Part shown: one piece after another, positions 1 to 8,614 of the stretch
How the letters are laid out: every line of letters begins with the position of its first letter
Position numbering within the stretch: the stretch's first letter is position 1
Source: Rufibacter psychrotolerans
GTDB taxonomy: Bacteria; Bacteroidota; Bacteroidia; Cytophagales; Hymenobacteraceae
NCBI RefSeq assembly: GCF_016924645.1
Contig: NZ_JAFFJV010000009.1
Span: 1-64,000 of the forward strand
Direction: 5' to 3'
DNA length: 64,000 bases
The notes under the pieces: model-generated
What the model saw: the letters and a program-made list of their open reading frames with translations, nothing else
Databases searched by the model: none
What the model was told of the DNA's origin: nothing
Program-made: the position numbers and the translations under genes

Positions 1-33
1 GCGGTCACACGCGGGAGAGTAGGTCGCCGCCAA
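1..33 (+). rRNA. rrf: 5S ribosomal RNA, 3' end only
   Basis: The first ~33 bases match the conserved 3' end of Bacteroidetes 5S rRNA (GCGGGAGAGTAGGTCGCCGC). The rest of the gene, and presumably the 16S-23S part of an rRNA operon, lies upstream of the window. The exact 3' end is estimated from the end of the conserved stem. Confidence 0.8.
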
Positions 34-100
34 CCCCCCACTAACGCACGCCCACCCTGCAACAAACGCAGCGGTGGGCGTCCGCGTTCTACAGGGGGGG
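34..100 (+). terminator. Long nested hairpin directly after 5S rRNA
   Basis: A run of six C (34-39) can pair with a run of seven G (94-100). Inside it AACGC (43-47) pairs with GCGTT (84-88), and CGCCCACC (49-56) pairs with GGTGGGCG (73-80), with CTGC/GCAG continuing the inner helix. No U-tract follows, so this is not a textbook intrinsic terminator. It may be the rRNA operon end structure or a processing site. Confidence 0.45.
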
Positions 101-307
101 ATGAGAGAGGGAACTTTATTCATCAGGGTGCTATACCTTTTTCGGCCTTGGCTTGCCCCTCACTTCTAGCTCTTGGGGAACAGCGTCAACCACGGCTGCG
201 GTACCTCAGGCCTGTTCTCCTCACCTTGGAGCAACCGCAGAGTTATAAGCAGACACCAAAAGAGAGGCCCACCTGTCATGGCAGGTGGGCCTTGCTATAC
301 TTGCCAA

Positions 308-344
308 ACAAGAAAGGCGGACTAACAAAGTCCGCCTTTCTTGT
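308..344. terminator. Perfect 15-bp hairpin, bidirectional terminator
   Basis: The arms at 308-322 and 330-344 are perfect complements around a 7-nt loop, with short T-rich flanks on both sides. It lies between the rRNA operon (+) and purB (-), so it probably stops transcription from both. A second perfect hairpin (266-275 with 282-291) lies closer to the rRNA side. I see no credible gene between 101 and 389. Confidence 0.65.
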
Positions 345-389
345 TTATGTACTTACCAAATTATCATTAATGACACTCAATTACCATGG

Positions 390-1742
390 TTAGTAAAGAG
401 TCATACCGGTGTAGTTAAAAGGAGAGATAGCTTTCAATTCCGCTTTCAACTGTTCTGACACTTCTAAGGTATCAATAAAGCTTTTGATTGATTCTTCTGT
501 AATTTTCTCATTGGTTCTGGTTAAGCCTTTCAGGGCTTCATAGGGTGCAGGGTATCCTTCTCTTCTGAGTACGGTCTGAATTGCTTCAGCGACAACTGCC
601 CAGTTTTCTTCCAGGTCGGCATGTATTGCTTCTTGGTTTAACTGCAGCTTACCTATTCCTTTTTGCAAAGAGTTCAGGGCTAGTAAGGTATGGGATACCG
701 GCACGCCAACGTTACGCAGAACTGTAGAGTCTGTGAGATCGCGCTGCAGTCGGGAAACCGGAAGTTTTTCTGCCAGGTACGCGAAGATAGCATTGGCCAT
801 TCCCAGATTTCCTTCGGCATTCTCAAAGTCAATTGGGTTAACCTTGTGGGGCATGGCCGAGGAGCCAATTTCTCCTTCTTTGATCTTCTGCTTGAAATAC
901 CCCATGGAGATATACTGCCAGACGTCGCGGGCAAAGTCTATGAGTATGGTGTTGATTCTCTTGATTCCATCAAATAAGGCGGCAAGATGATCATAGTGCT
1001 CTATCTGGGTGGTTACCTGGCTTCTTTGCAGGTTTAACTTCTCCAGTAAGAATTTATTCCCGAACTCTACCCAGTTAATGGACGGATAGGCTACAAAATG
1101 AGCGTTGAAGTTTCCAGTTGCGCCGCCAAATTTGCCGGCGTAAGGAACCTGTTCTAGAAGGGTTAGTTGCTGTTCAAGCCGTTCAACAAACACCTGGATT
1201 TCTTTTCCAAGACGAGTAGGGGAGGCTGGTTGGCCATGGGTATGGGCAAGCATGGCCACTTCTTTCCATTCTACCGCAAGTGCCGCCAGTGTGTCCCGCA
1301 AATGGAACAGGGCCGGTAGGTATTGCTCCTGAATGGCCAGCTGCAGAGACATTGGAATAGCCGTGTTGTTGATATCCTGAGAGGTTAGTCCGAAGTGTAC
1401 AAATTCCTTCTGCTCGCCTAACCCTAACAGTTCCAGCTTTTCTTTCAGGAAGTACTCCACCGCTTTCACATCATGGTTGGTGATTTTCTCAGTAGCTTTG
1501 ATCTGTTCGGCGTCTTCCGGGGAGAAGCGCTCGTAAATCTCCCGCATGGCCGTGAACAGGCTGGTGTCCATGCCTTCCAGTTGGGGCAGTGGCAGCTCAC
1601 ACAGGGCAATGAAATATTCTACTTCAACTAGGAGACGGTATCTGATCAGGGCAAATTCAGAGAAGTATTCGGCTAAGGGGGCTACTTGGGAACGGTATCT
1701 GCCGTCAACAGGGGAGATAGCGGTAAGCGCAGATAAATTCAT
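390..1742 (-). CDS. purB: Adenylosuccinate lyase
   Basis: PurB catalyses two steps of purine synthesis, releasing fumarate from SAICAR and from adenylosuccinate. The 450-aa protein has the normal length for the family. It carries the fumarase/aspartase-superfamily signature GSSAMPHKVNP near residue 293, including the catalytic serine loop. The N-terminal NLSALTAISPVDGRY is typical of the E. coli-like PurB class. It is a stand-alone gene with its own -7 promoter element 16 nt before the ATG, and a hairpin terminator follows the stop. Nothing in it looks degraded. Confidence 0.97.
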   Translation of the reverse strand: MNLSALTAISPVDGRYRSQVAPLAEYFSEFALIRYRLLVEVEYFIALCELPLPQLEGMDTSLFTAMREIYERFSPEDAEQIKATEKITNHDVKAVEYFLKEKLELLGLGEQKEFVHFGLTSQDINNTAIPMSLQLAIQEQYLPALFHLRDTLAALAVEWKEVAMLAHTHGQPASPTRLGKEIQVFVERLEQQLTLLEQVPYAGKFGGATGNFNAHFVAYPSINWVEFGNKFLLEKLNLQRSQVTTQIEHYDHLAALFDGIKRINTILIDFARDVWQYISMGYFKQKIKEGEIGSSAMPHKVNPIDFENAEGNLGMANAIFAYLAEKLPVSRLQRDLTDSTVLRNVGVPVSHTLLALNSLQKGIGKLQLNQEAIHADLEENWAVVAEAIQTVLRREGYPAPYEALKGLTRTNEKITEESIKSFIDTLEVSEQLKAELKAISPFNYTGMTLY

Positions 1743-1758
1743 AATCTAGGATTTTACC

Positions 1759-1766
1759 CAAAGATA
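1759..1766 (-). promoter_or_regulatory. -7 promoter element of purB
   Basis: Read on the minus strand this is TATCTTTG, a perfect match to the Bacteroidetes TAnnTTTG -7 consensus. It is 16 nt before the purB ATG, which implies a leader of about ten nucleotides. No clear -33 TTG is visible. Confidence 0.6.
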
Positions 1767-1967
1767 TAAAGGAAGTTCATAACCTCTATAGAAGCGAACT
1801 TAAAGGTCTGGCTCTGTTGTTTTGTTTGGTCAACTTTATCTTACACTTCACGTATTTACCCAGTTGCAATGCCCGCTCATTGTGATGTATGCGGGGAATG
1901 CATTAGTTTTGCATAGTGGGGTATAGTATATTTTTGACTCCATATTACAACTAACCCAGAAATCACC

Positions 1968-3971
1968 TTGTCTAAGTTCACAGAGTTTTTTATCAGGAAT
2001 AAAAAGAAGCTTTTGATAGGAGTAGGAGTGTTTGCCACGCTTCTGGTCATCGGCTTTGTGGCCTTCCTGCTTAACCGCGAGAGAATCTTAAAGTACGCGG
2101 TAGCCAAAGTCATCCAGAAGGTAGACAATAAATATCCCGCCCAACTGCAGATTGGCGACGCCCAGTTCACCGATTTCAACACGGTTCTGGTGACCAACAT
2201 TGCCTTGCTGCCCGATGGCCAACCAAAGCTCTTGCAGATTGATACCGTGGAGGCCACCGTTAGTTTCAGGTCCCTTTTTCTGGGGAGGATGGTCTTCAAG
2301 CAGTTTGACATGGCCAACGGGGTAATCACCGCTTTCAAGAAAGACAGCACCGATAATTTCTCTTTCCTCTACCGAAAGCAAGCTAGCAATGAACCGGTAG
2401 ACACCACCGCCAAGCGCTCTAATTACGGTACTCTGTTGAACAGGTTGATAGAAACCGCCTTTGAGAATGTACCAGATGGGGTGAACTTCAGGAATCTGGG
2501 CGTAGTGTTTAGCAGCGACGGGCGTGTCATTAACATGCAGTTGCCCACCATGATCATGGAAGACGGGGAGATTGCGGCGCGGATGACCATCACCACCGAC
2601 TCCGTGACCAATACCATGTACGTGAAGGGCCTGATAGATCCGGATGAGTACCTGCTGTCTGCCAAGATGTACGGTGATGACCAGTCCCGCACCATTGAGG
2701 TGCCGTACATTCAGCAGAAGTTTGGCGCGACCATGCGGTTTGATACCCTCAGCCTGAGCATCACCGATAAGGTTTTCAAGAACAATCAGCTTACCATCAG
2801 AGGCGAGTCCAGCGCCCATGGCCTGGTCTTGAACCACCCTAAGATTGCGGATGAAAACGTCACCGTGCAGAACGGGGCTTTAAAGTACAAGATCACGCTG
2901 GGCGACCATTATTACGCGCTGGAACCAGAGTCTGAGGTGCGCATTAACAAGGCGGTATTTTATCCGGAACTGACCTACGAGACCCGGCCAAACCGCAAAA
3001 TCGGGATCAGGATCAACTCTCCCGAGATTCCGGCCAATGACCTGTTCGCCTCCATGCCACCGGGCTTGTTTGACACGTTCCAGGGCATGAAAGCCACGGG
3101 AAGTTTTACCTACCGCCTGAACTTCTACGTAGACATGGCCCGGGTAGACAGCCTCAAGTTTGAGTCAGACCTGGATGCCACCAACTTTGATATCACTGAT
3201 TTTGGGCAGCACGACCTTCGGAAACTGAACACAGAATTTACGCACTCGGTGTATGAGAACGGCAAGGTGGTGAGGACGTTTGCCGTAGGGCCCTCCAACC
3301 CAAATTTCACGCCCTACAACCAGATACCTGATTACCTGAAGTACGCCATCATGACGGCCGAAGACCCACGGTTCCTTACCCACAAAGGGTTCCATGACGG
3401 CGCTTTCCGGCATTCGCTCATCACCAACATCAAAGAAAACTCGTTTGTGCGGGGCGGAAGCACCATCTCCATGCAACTGGTGAAAAACGCGTTCCTTACC
3501 AGAAAGAAGACCATCACCAGAAAAGTGGAAGAGGCGCTGATTGTCTGGATCTTGGAGAATGAGCGGCTTACCTCTAAAGAGCGCATGTTTGAGGTGTACC
3601 TGAACATAATTGAGTGGGGCCCCAACGTGTACGGCATCAAGGAAGCGGCCCGGTTCTATTTCTCCAAACAGCCCCACCAGCTTACCTTTGAGGAGTGCTT
3701 GTTCCTGGCCAGTATTGTGCCCAAGCCGAAGCAGTACAGAACCTACTTCAACAGCTATGGCGAGCTGCGGGCTTACCCCAGGTACTTCTTCAAACTCATC
3801 AGCGGCAACATGCTCAAGCGCGGGCTTATCTCGCCTTCTGAGCATGCCGGGGTTTCGCCGTACGTGAACCTAAGCGGCCGCGCGGGCAGCTTTATCATTC
3901 CTAAGCCAGATACTACCCAGGTGGTAGACACCATGGAGATGCTGGCGCCCATTGACCTGCTAGACTTCTAA
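1968..3971 (+). CDS. AsmA-like / GT51 peptidoglycan glycosyltransferase
   Basis: This 667-aa protein has an N-terminal membrane anchor (about residues 14-35). A long beta-rich AsmA/DUF-like region follows to about residue 430, and then a GT51 transglycosylase domain of the class A PBP type. The GT51 motifs are all present: AEDPRF...H (catalytic Glu near 465), RGGSTISMQLVKN, and ERMFEVYLNIIEWG. There is no transpeptidase domain. It should polymerise lipid II glycan chains in the periplasm but not cross-link them. The start is TTG at 1968: no in-frame ATG lies nearby and the membrane segment follows directly. A hairpin terminator follows the stop. The AsmA-like assignment is by general appearance (membrane anchor then long beta-rich periplasmic region) and is less certain than the GT51 part. 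Confidence 0.85.
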   Translation: MSKFTEFFIRNKKKLLIGVGVFATLLVIGFVAFLLNRERILKYAVAKVIQKVDNKYPAQLQIGDAQFTDFNTVLVTNIALLPDGQPKLLQIDTVEATVSFRSLFLGRMVFKQFDMANGVITAFKKDSTDNFSFLYRKQASNEPVDTTAKRSNYGTLLNRLIETAFENVPDGVNFRNLGVVFSSDGRVINMQLPTMIMEDGEIAARMTITTDSVTNTMYVKGLIDPDEYLLSAKMYGDDQSRTIEVPYIQQKFGATMRFDTLSLSITDKVFKNNQLTIRGESSAHGLVLNHPKIADENVTVQNGALKYKITLGDHYYALEPESEVRINKAVFYPELTYETRPNRKIGIRINSPEIPANDLFASMPPGLFDTFQGMKATGSFTYRLNFYVDMARVDSLKFESDLDATNFDITDFGQHDLRKLNTEFTHSVYENGKVVRTFAVGPSNPNFTPYNQIPDYLKYAIMTAEDPRFLTHKGFHDGAFRHSLITNIKENSFVRGGSTISMQLVKNAFLTRKKTITRKVEEALIVWILENERLTSKERMFEVYLNIIEWGPNVYGIKEAARFYFSKQPHQLTFEECLFLASIVPKPKQYRTYFNSYGELRAYPRYFFKLISGNMLKRGLISPSEHAGVSPYVNLSGRAGSFIIPKPDTTQVVDTMEMLAPIDLLDF

Positions 3972-3987
3972 GATTCCAATATCCAAA

Positions 3988-4025
3988 AGAAAAGGGCAGC
4001 TCTAAATCAGAGCTGCCCTTTTCTT
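3988..4025 (+). terminator. Intrinsic terminator after the GT51 gene
   Basis: A 15-16 bp perfect stem (core AAAAGGGCAGCTCT with AGAGCTGCCCTTTT) is followed by a TTCTTTAT tract. It lies 17 nt after the stop codon. Confidence 0.85.
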
Positions 4026-4196
4026 TATAGGTGCTATGCAGACTATCATGGTACTGGGGTCCGCTGTTTCGGTGCCGTGTTTTTGCGGCGTTTTCGGCAG
4101 AAGGGCCAGGAAACAGCGATGTTCGGCAAGCAATAGGAAAACGTTTGGCACAGTAAACCAGGCAAACTGACCCCAAAGCGCAATACCCACAAAACA

Positions 4197-4254
4197 AACC
4201 GCCCCGGGTTTTTAGGCCGTTTTGCTGAAATTGGCCTGAAAACCCGGGGCGGTT
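4197..4254. repeat. Intergenic palindrome, terC 3' side
   Basis: Arms 4197-4218 and 4233-4254 pair almost perfectly (AACCGCCCCGGG outer stem, then TTTTT/GAAAA, then AGGCC/GGCCT). The loop has the TTTT...GAAA core of the palindrome family seen throughout the window. It is 18 nt beyond the terC stop on its 3' side and can act as its terminator. Confidence 0.75.
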
Positions 4255-4272
4255 TTGTAAATACTGGAACTG

Positions 4273-5235
4273 CTAGGCTTCCGGATTCTCTTCCTGTCCC
4301 GGAAGGGGAACAATAGGTTTCTCCTTTTTAGGGAACACCAGCGACAGAATCACGGAAGTAGTCAGGATGAAGGCCACCACGCCCAGGGCGAACACCATGT
4401 TAATGTGGTAGAACTCTGAGATAACCAGCTTCACGCCAATGAACACCAGAATCAGGGACAAGCCATAGTGCAGGTAGTGGAACAACTGCATGATACCCGC
4501 CAGTGCGAAGTAAAGCGCCCTCAAGCCCAGCAATGCAAACACGTTAGACGTGTACACAATAAAAGGATCTTTGGAGATAGCCAGAATGGCCGGAATAGAG
4601 TCGGCGGCAAACACCACGTCGGTGGTCTCTACCATCACCAACACCAGGAACAGCGGCGTGGCAAAGAGGGTCTTGTCTAAGCGTACAAAGAACTTGTCTT
4701 CATAGTGGCGGTTGGTAATGGGCATGTAGCGGCTCACAAACTTCACCACCGGATTGCTCTCCGGGTCAATGTCTTCGTTGCCGGAGGAGGTGGCCATCTT
4801 GATACCCGTGAAAATCAGGAACGCGCCCAGGATGTACACAATAAAGTGGAACTTGGCCAGCAGGGCCACCCCCACCAAGATAAAGACTGCCCTGAAGAAC
4901 AAGGCCCCCAACACGCCCCAGAACAGGATCTTGTGCTGGTATTTCTGCGGCACCTGGAAGAAGTTGAAGATAAGGATGAAGACAAACAGGTTGTCCACAC
5001 TCAGGGACTTCTCTATGAGGTAGGCCGTGAGGAATTCCAGCGCCGGGCCGCTGCCTTTCCAGTAGTAGATGAAAATGTTAAAGGCGAAAGAGAGCAGGAT
5101 CCAGAACAAACTCCAGAGCAGGGCCTCTTTGATTTTGACTACGTGCGTTTTTCGGTGGAAGACGAACAGGTCTAACGCTAGCAAGATGAGGACAAAGGCA
5201 TTGAACCCCACCCAAAACATGATATCTGTTTTCAC
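4273..5235 (-). CDS. TerC/Alx family integral membrane protein
   Basis: This is a 320-aa polytopic membrane protein with about nine hydrophobic segments. It has the family hallmarks EKSLSVDNLFVF near residue 75 and VETTDVVFAADSIPAI near residue 200, whose acidic residues sit within membrane helices. TerC/Alx proteins are linked to tellurite resistance and, in better studied cases, to manganese export or metal loading of secreted enzymes. The substrate here is unknown. The open frame starts at GTG 5235; an ATG at 5218-5220 giving MFWVGFNAF is equally plausible. It is a single gene with no tellurite operon around it, which favours a housekeeping metal-homeostasis role. Confidence 0.88.
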   Translation of the reverse strand: MKTDIMFWVGFNAFVLILLALDLFVFHRKTHVVKIKEALLWSLFWILLSFAFNIFIYYWKGSGPALEFLTAYLIEKSLSVDNLFVFILIFNFFQVPQKYQHKILFWGVLGALFFRAVFILVGVALLAKFHFIVYILGAFLIFTGIKMATSSGNEDIDPESNPVVKFVSRYMPITNRHYEDKFFVRLDKTLFATPLFLVLVMVETTDVVFAADSIPAILAISKDPFIVYTSNVFALLGLRALYFALAGIMQLFHYLHYGLSLILVFIGVKLVISEFYHINMVFALGVVAFILTTSVILSLVFPKKEKPIVPLPGQEENPEA

Positions 5236-5423
5236 TGTGTTTAGGGGTATTAAAGTTTAGACAGTACCGGTTTAGAGCGCATCTGGCGCCAACCATGATC
5301 ACCGCCGAGTTGGAAAAGAGGAAAGATACGCCTAAAGAACCGCAAAACCATGCGTACCCGCCTGAGCCGGCCTTGGTTTAGGACCTAATTTCAGGAAAGT
5401 GGCTCAAAAACAAGGGCTAAGCC

Positions 5424-6155
5424 CTAGCGGGCAAAGCGCCGGAAATAACTGCCCACCTTCATCTGGATCACTCCCAGAAACGCCTCCCTAATGATGCCCT
5501 TGCTCATTTTAGACTGGCCCTTGGTGCGGTCGGTGAAAATGATGGGCACCTCCTTGATTTTAAAGCCAAACTTGTAGGTGAGAAACTTCATCTCAATCTG
5601 GAAGGCGTAGCCAATGAACCGGATTTTGTCCAGGTTGATGGTTTCCAGCACGCGGCGCGAGTAGCATTTGAACCCCGCCGTGGCGTCATGGATGGGCATG
5701 CCCGTGATCAGGCGCACGTACCGGCTGGCAAAGTAGGAGAGGAGCACCCGGCTCATGGGCCAGTTCACCACGTTTACCCCGCTGCTGTAACGGCTGCCAA
5801 TGGCCAGGTCATAGCCCTCGTAGGCGCAGGCATTGTACAGGTGCATGAGGTCATGGGGGTTGTGCGAGAAATCGGCATCCATCTCAAAGATAAAGTGGTA
5901 GCCGTTGCGCAGAGCATACTTGAACCCGTGAATGTAGGCGGTGCCCAGGCCCAGTTTGCCTTTGCGCTGCTCCAGGAAAAGCCGGTCGGGGAACTCCGCC
6001 TGCAGGCGCATGACCGCCTCGGCGGTGCCGTCGGGCGAGTTGTCGTCAACAATCAGTAAATGGAAAGGATGTGGGAGGGAGAAAACCGCTCTAATAATAG
6101 CCTCAATGTTTTCTATTTCATTGTAGGTCGGGATGACCACCACAGACTCTTTCAT
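5424..6155 (-). CDS. Polyprenol monophosphomannose synthase-like GT2 glycosyltransferase
   Basis: The 243-aa GT-A fold protein starts with VVVIPTYNEIENI and has the nucleotide-binding LIVDDNSPDGT. The metal-binding acidic motif is EMDADFSHNP near residue 96. The C-terminal half reads like DPM1-type enzymes (GYAFQIEMKF, EVPIIFTDR), which move mannose from GDP-mannose to a polyprenyl phosphate at the cytoplasmic membrane. No C-terminal membrane segments are present, as in the soluble DPM1 class. A perfect -7 element sits only 4 nt before the ATG, so the mRNA is probably leaderless or nearly so. A member of the intergenic palindrome family lies just beyond the stop (about 5377-5415). Confidence 0.88.
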   Translation of the reverse strand: MKESVVVIPTYNEIENIEAIIRAVFSLPHPFHLLIVDDNSPDGTAEAVMRLQAEFPDRLFLEQRKGKLGLGTAYIHGFKYALRNGYHFIFEMDADFSHNPHDLMHLYNACAYEGYDLAIGSRYSSGVNVVNWPMSRVLLSYFASRYVRLITGMPIHDATAGFKCYSRRVLETINLDKIRFIGYAFQIEMKFLTYKFGFKIKEVPIIFTDRTKGQSKMSKGIIREAFLGVIQMKVGSYFRRFAR

Positions 6156-6159
6156 CCCC

Positions 6160-6167
6160 CAAATATA
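6160..6167 (-). promoter_or_regulatory. -7 promoter element of the GT2 gene
   Basis: The minus strand reads TATATTTG, a perfect TAnnTTTG match, 4 nt before the ATG at 6155. Transcription would begin at or inside the start codon region, suggesting leaderless translation. Confidence 0.6.
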
Positions 6168-6179
6168 ACCGATGGGGGC

Positions 6180-7520
6180 TTATTGGAGCGAAAGGCGCAG
6201 GGAATATATTTTCTGGGCGAGCCGCTTGGCGTACTTGATGCAGTCTGCTACGGTGGGCCCGGCAATCCAGTTGGCGCAGGCAAACAGGTGATCCTGCTCC
6301 ATCCTCTCCGCCATCAGATGAGCATCGGTGATGAACAAATCTGCCTGGGGCAGGGAGGCGGGCCACCGGTAACAATGCTGAAACACGGGCAGGTTAGAGG
6401 AGATGGCGTAATCTTTCTTCAGCTCCTCGTGCACATGAAGCAGGATGTCGGCGTCTGGGAGCGAGGCCAGGGCTGGGGCCTGGCTGCCGCCCACAAAAGA
6501 GGTGAACAAGACCTCATCGTCGGGGCAGATCCGGGGAAACAGCGAGCTGCTCCAGACAGTGCCCGAGCTGAAAGGCTCGTCTTTCTGCGGATGCCAGGCG
6601 CCAAAACCATCCAGCGGATAGCCCACGGCGTGCTTCCGATAAGCGGTGTGCACCACCGTCATGGGCGCGTAGGTCACGTTGTGGAGGGCGGCGGCAAACC
6701 CCGGGGTGGTGTAGTCCAGGAGTTCGGCGGCGGCATGAGCGGGCAGGGCCACCACCACGGCGTCAAACTCCTCATCGGCCAGGCCTTCTACGTCGTGCTG
6801 GATGCTCAGGAGGTACTTGCCCTTGGCTTTGTGCACCATCTCCACCTTGTGGTTCACGTGCAGCGAGATCAGCTTGGAGGCAATGGCCTGCGGTAGCGTC
6901 TGCAAACCCTTGAGCAACGAGAAGTACGGCTTTCTGGGGAGTTCCTTCTGCAGGTCTATGCCCTTGAGCACCGAGCCGTGCGTTCGCTCCAGTTGCTTGA
7001 GCACCGGAAACGTTTTCTCCAGCAGCAGCTTGTCTGGGTCACCGGCGTAAATGCCGGCCACCATGGGCTTAACCAGGTAGTCTACCACCTCCTGCCCAAA
7101 CCTGCGCTGGAAAAAATGGCTCACGGTTTCCTCGGGTACTTCTTGGGGCGGTACCTTGGCTTCCTGCGTAATCTTGAGTTTGGTGCGCCAGTGAAAGAAG
7201 GAGTCCAGCAGCAGCTTGCGGGGCGAAGCCGGAATGCAGTAATACTCGCCGTCTTTCTTGATGTAGCGGTTCTGGTTGTTGGTGGCCGGGCGCACCACCT
7301 GGTCTTCCAGCTTGAGCTCCCGCACCAGCTCCTGCAGGTCTTTGTTCATCTGCAGCGAGTGCGGGCCCAGTTCTAGCTGGTATGCGCCCTGGCGGGTACT
7401 CTTGATCACGCCTCCTACCTGGGCTTCGCTTTCAAAAAGGTCATAGCGTATCCCTAGCTTCTGGAGATAGTAAGCCAATGCCAATCCTGAGATTCCTGCT
7501 CCAATAATGGCTACGCGCAT
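6180..7520 (-). CDS. hemG: Protoporphyrinogen oxidase (HemY type)
   Basis: This 446-aa flavoprotein oxidises protoporphyrinogen IX to protoporphyrin IX, the penultimate step of heme synthesis. It opens with the FAD-binding Rossmann motif AIIGAGISGLALAYYL. It keeps family landmarks such as LGPHSLQ near residue 57 and YLVKPMVAGIYAGDP near residue 150. The C-terminal segment reading LFACANWIAGPTVADC is the usual second FAD-contact region. The fold is the oxygen-using HemY/PPOX type, although databases often use the symbol hemG for it. It starts only 24 nt upstream of the GT2 gene and has its own -7 element, so co-transcription is possible but not required. Confidence 0.93.
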   Translation of the reverse strand: MRVAIIGAGISGLALAYYLQKLGIRYDLFESEAQVGGVIKSTRQGAYQLELGPHSLQMNKDLQELVRELKLEDQVVRPATNNQNRYIKKDGEYYCIPASPRKLLLDSFFHWRTKLKITQEAKVPPQEVPEETVSHFFQRRFGQEVVDYLVKPMVAGIYAGDPDKLLLEKTFPVLKQLERTHGSVLKGIDLQKELPRKPYFSLLKGLQTLPQAIASKLISLHVNHKVEMVHKAKGKYLLSIQHDVEGLADEEFDAVVVALPAHAAAELLDYTTPGFAAALHNVTYAPMTVVHTAYRKHAVGYPLDGFGAWHPQKDEPFSSGTVWSSSLFPRICPDDEVLFTSFVGGSQAPALASLPDADILLHVHEELKKDYAISSNLPVFQHCYRWPASLPQADLFITDAHLMAERMEQDHLFACANWIAGPTVADCIKYAKRLAQKIYSLRLSLQ

Positions 7521-7527
7521 GGGGGAC

Positions 7528-7535
7528 CAAATGTA
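7528..7535 (-). promoter_or_regulatory. -7 promoter element of protoporphyrinogen oxidase
   Basis: The minus strand reads TACATTTG, a perfect TAnnTTTG match, 7 nt before the ATG. This again points to a leaderless or nearly leaderless transcript. Confidence 0.6.
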
Positions 7536-7655
7536 AGTGTGGGTTTGTCCCTACGTACGCAGAAGTGAGGAACACGTTTTACACCCATTGCAGAGAAAAT
7601 AGGCCAAAAACGCTTTTCTGTGAAATACCCGCCCATTCTGCGTACTTTGTGCCCC

Positions 7656-8195
7656 ATGGAAAAGCAGAACCAGACCAAAGCCAACAAAGCGGTGTTCCTG
7701 GACCGGGACGGGGTCTTGAACGTGGAACGGGGCGACTACACCTGGCGACCCGATGATTTTGAAGTAGCCCCAGGAGTGCCCGAGGCCCTGCACCTGCTAA
7801 AGCAACACGGCTACCTCTTGGTAGTGGTGACCAACCAGGCGGGCATCGCCAAGGGCCTGTACACCAAAGTCGATGTGCTGGCCTGCCACCAGAAACTGCA
7901 AACTGCCTGCGGAAACATAATAGACGCCTTGTACATGGCACCCGGCCACCCCTCGGTCTCAGAATCGCTGGCCAGGAAACCCGATAGCCTCATGCTGGAG
8001 AAGGCCCTGGCCAGGCTTAGGCTGGACCCTGCGGCTTGTTGGCTGGTAGGAGACCAGCCCCGCGACGTACAGGCCGCCCGCAAGTGCGGCGTTGCGGCAG
8101 TCTTGGTTGGCCCCCACCCACCGGGAACGCACCTGTACCAGAAAAGTAATTTGTTAGAGGCCGCCCAGTGGATTATCGCCCGGCAGGGAGAATGA
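7656..8195 (+). CDS. HAD-IIIA family phosphatase (GmhB-like)
   Basis: The 179-aa protein has HAD motif I (FLDRDGVLN), the TNQAGIAKG motif and the terminal VGDQPRDVQAA acidic motif. This is the layout of D-glycero-D-manno-heptose-1,7-bisphosphate 7-phosphatase and histidinol phosphatase. The zinc-binding Cys/His loop of true GmhB (CPHHP and CxCRKP) is replaced by MAPGHP and SLARKP, so the substrate cannot be inferred. The frame is open further upstream, but the start is placed at ATG 7656. A near-consensus promoter TACTTTG (7643-7649) lies just before that codon, so the longer reading would place the promoter inside the gene. Confidence 0.85.
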   Translation: MEKQNQTKANKAVFLDRDGVLNVERGDYTWRPDDFEVAPGVPEALHLLKQHGYLLVVVTNQAGIAKGLYTKVDVLACHQKLQTACGNIIDALYMAPGHPSVSESLARKPDSLMLEKALARLRLDPAACWLVGDQPRDVQAARKCGVAAVLVGPHPPGTHLYQKSNLLEAAQWIIARQGE

Positions 8196-8354
8196 GGAGT
8201 TTAACGTTTTAACGTATTCGCGTGCGGGCGTAAACCGCTTTGCAACTAAAGGAGTTTTGGGGCCTTTTTCCTGAAAACAAGCCCGAAACGGGAAAGGGGA
8301 GCAGCTATGTTGTTAACCCGAGGCTTGCTTGCGCACCGCAAGAAAGCAGAGGGC

Positions 8355-8384
8355 AAAAAAAGAACCGGAAGCAGCTTCCGGTTC
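8355..8384 (-). terminator. Intrinsic terminator of the small lipoprotein gene
   Basis: Arms 8362-8371 and 8375-8384 form a 10-bp perfect stem with a very short loop. On the minus strand it is followed by seven U (complement of 8355-8361). A weaker member of the palindrome family lies at 8252-8290. I see no gene between 8196 and 8354. Confidence 0.85.
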
Positions 8385-8415
8385 AAGGCAATGTCATTAT
8401 GTGCGCAGAAGAACG

Positions 8416-8580
8416 TTATCCGTTCACTTTGTTCACTGCAGAAGCTTCAGTAACAGCTTTCACCATCACTTTTTGCTCCACCGAGCGGTCTGATTTCTGA
8501 GTGTAGGCGGGGCAAGTAGATGATTTGCAGGAGGCAAAGCCCAGCGTACAGATGGAAGCTAGTAGGAAAAGGTTCTTCAT
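8416..8580 (-). CDS. Small lipoprotein of unknown function
   Basis: This is a 54-aa protein with a lipoprotein signal peptide: MKNLFLLASICTLG followed by the lipobox FASC, with the lipidated cysteine at residue 18. The mature part is only about 37 residues and contains no recognisable domain (KSSTCPAYTQKS, then a Val/Ala-rich tail). An upstream in-frame ATG would add six residues, but the signal peptide favours 8580. A perfect -7 element and an intrinsic terminator frame the gene, so it is a true monocistronic small gene. Short outer-membrane lipoproteins like this are common in Hymenobacteraceae. The function is unknown. Confidence 0.8.
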   Translation of the reverse strand: MKNLFLLASICTLGFASCKSSTCPAYTQKSDRSVEQKVMVKAVTEASAVNKVNG

Positions 8581-8614
8581 ATAATTATTGTACAACATTT
8601 GAGGTATCTTACTC

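Noticed and set aside
148..393. An 81-codon open frame between the 5S rRNA and purB
   Set aside because: It crosses two perfect hairpins that are clear terminators, has a composition unlike the genes and no start signal.
4273..5235. TerC as part of a tellurite or phage-defence (ter) operon
   Set aside because: No terZABDEF genes adjoin it; the gene is alone between a glycosyltransferase and a cell-wall enzyme.
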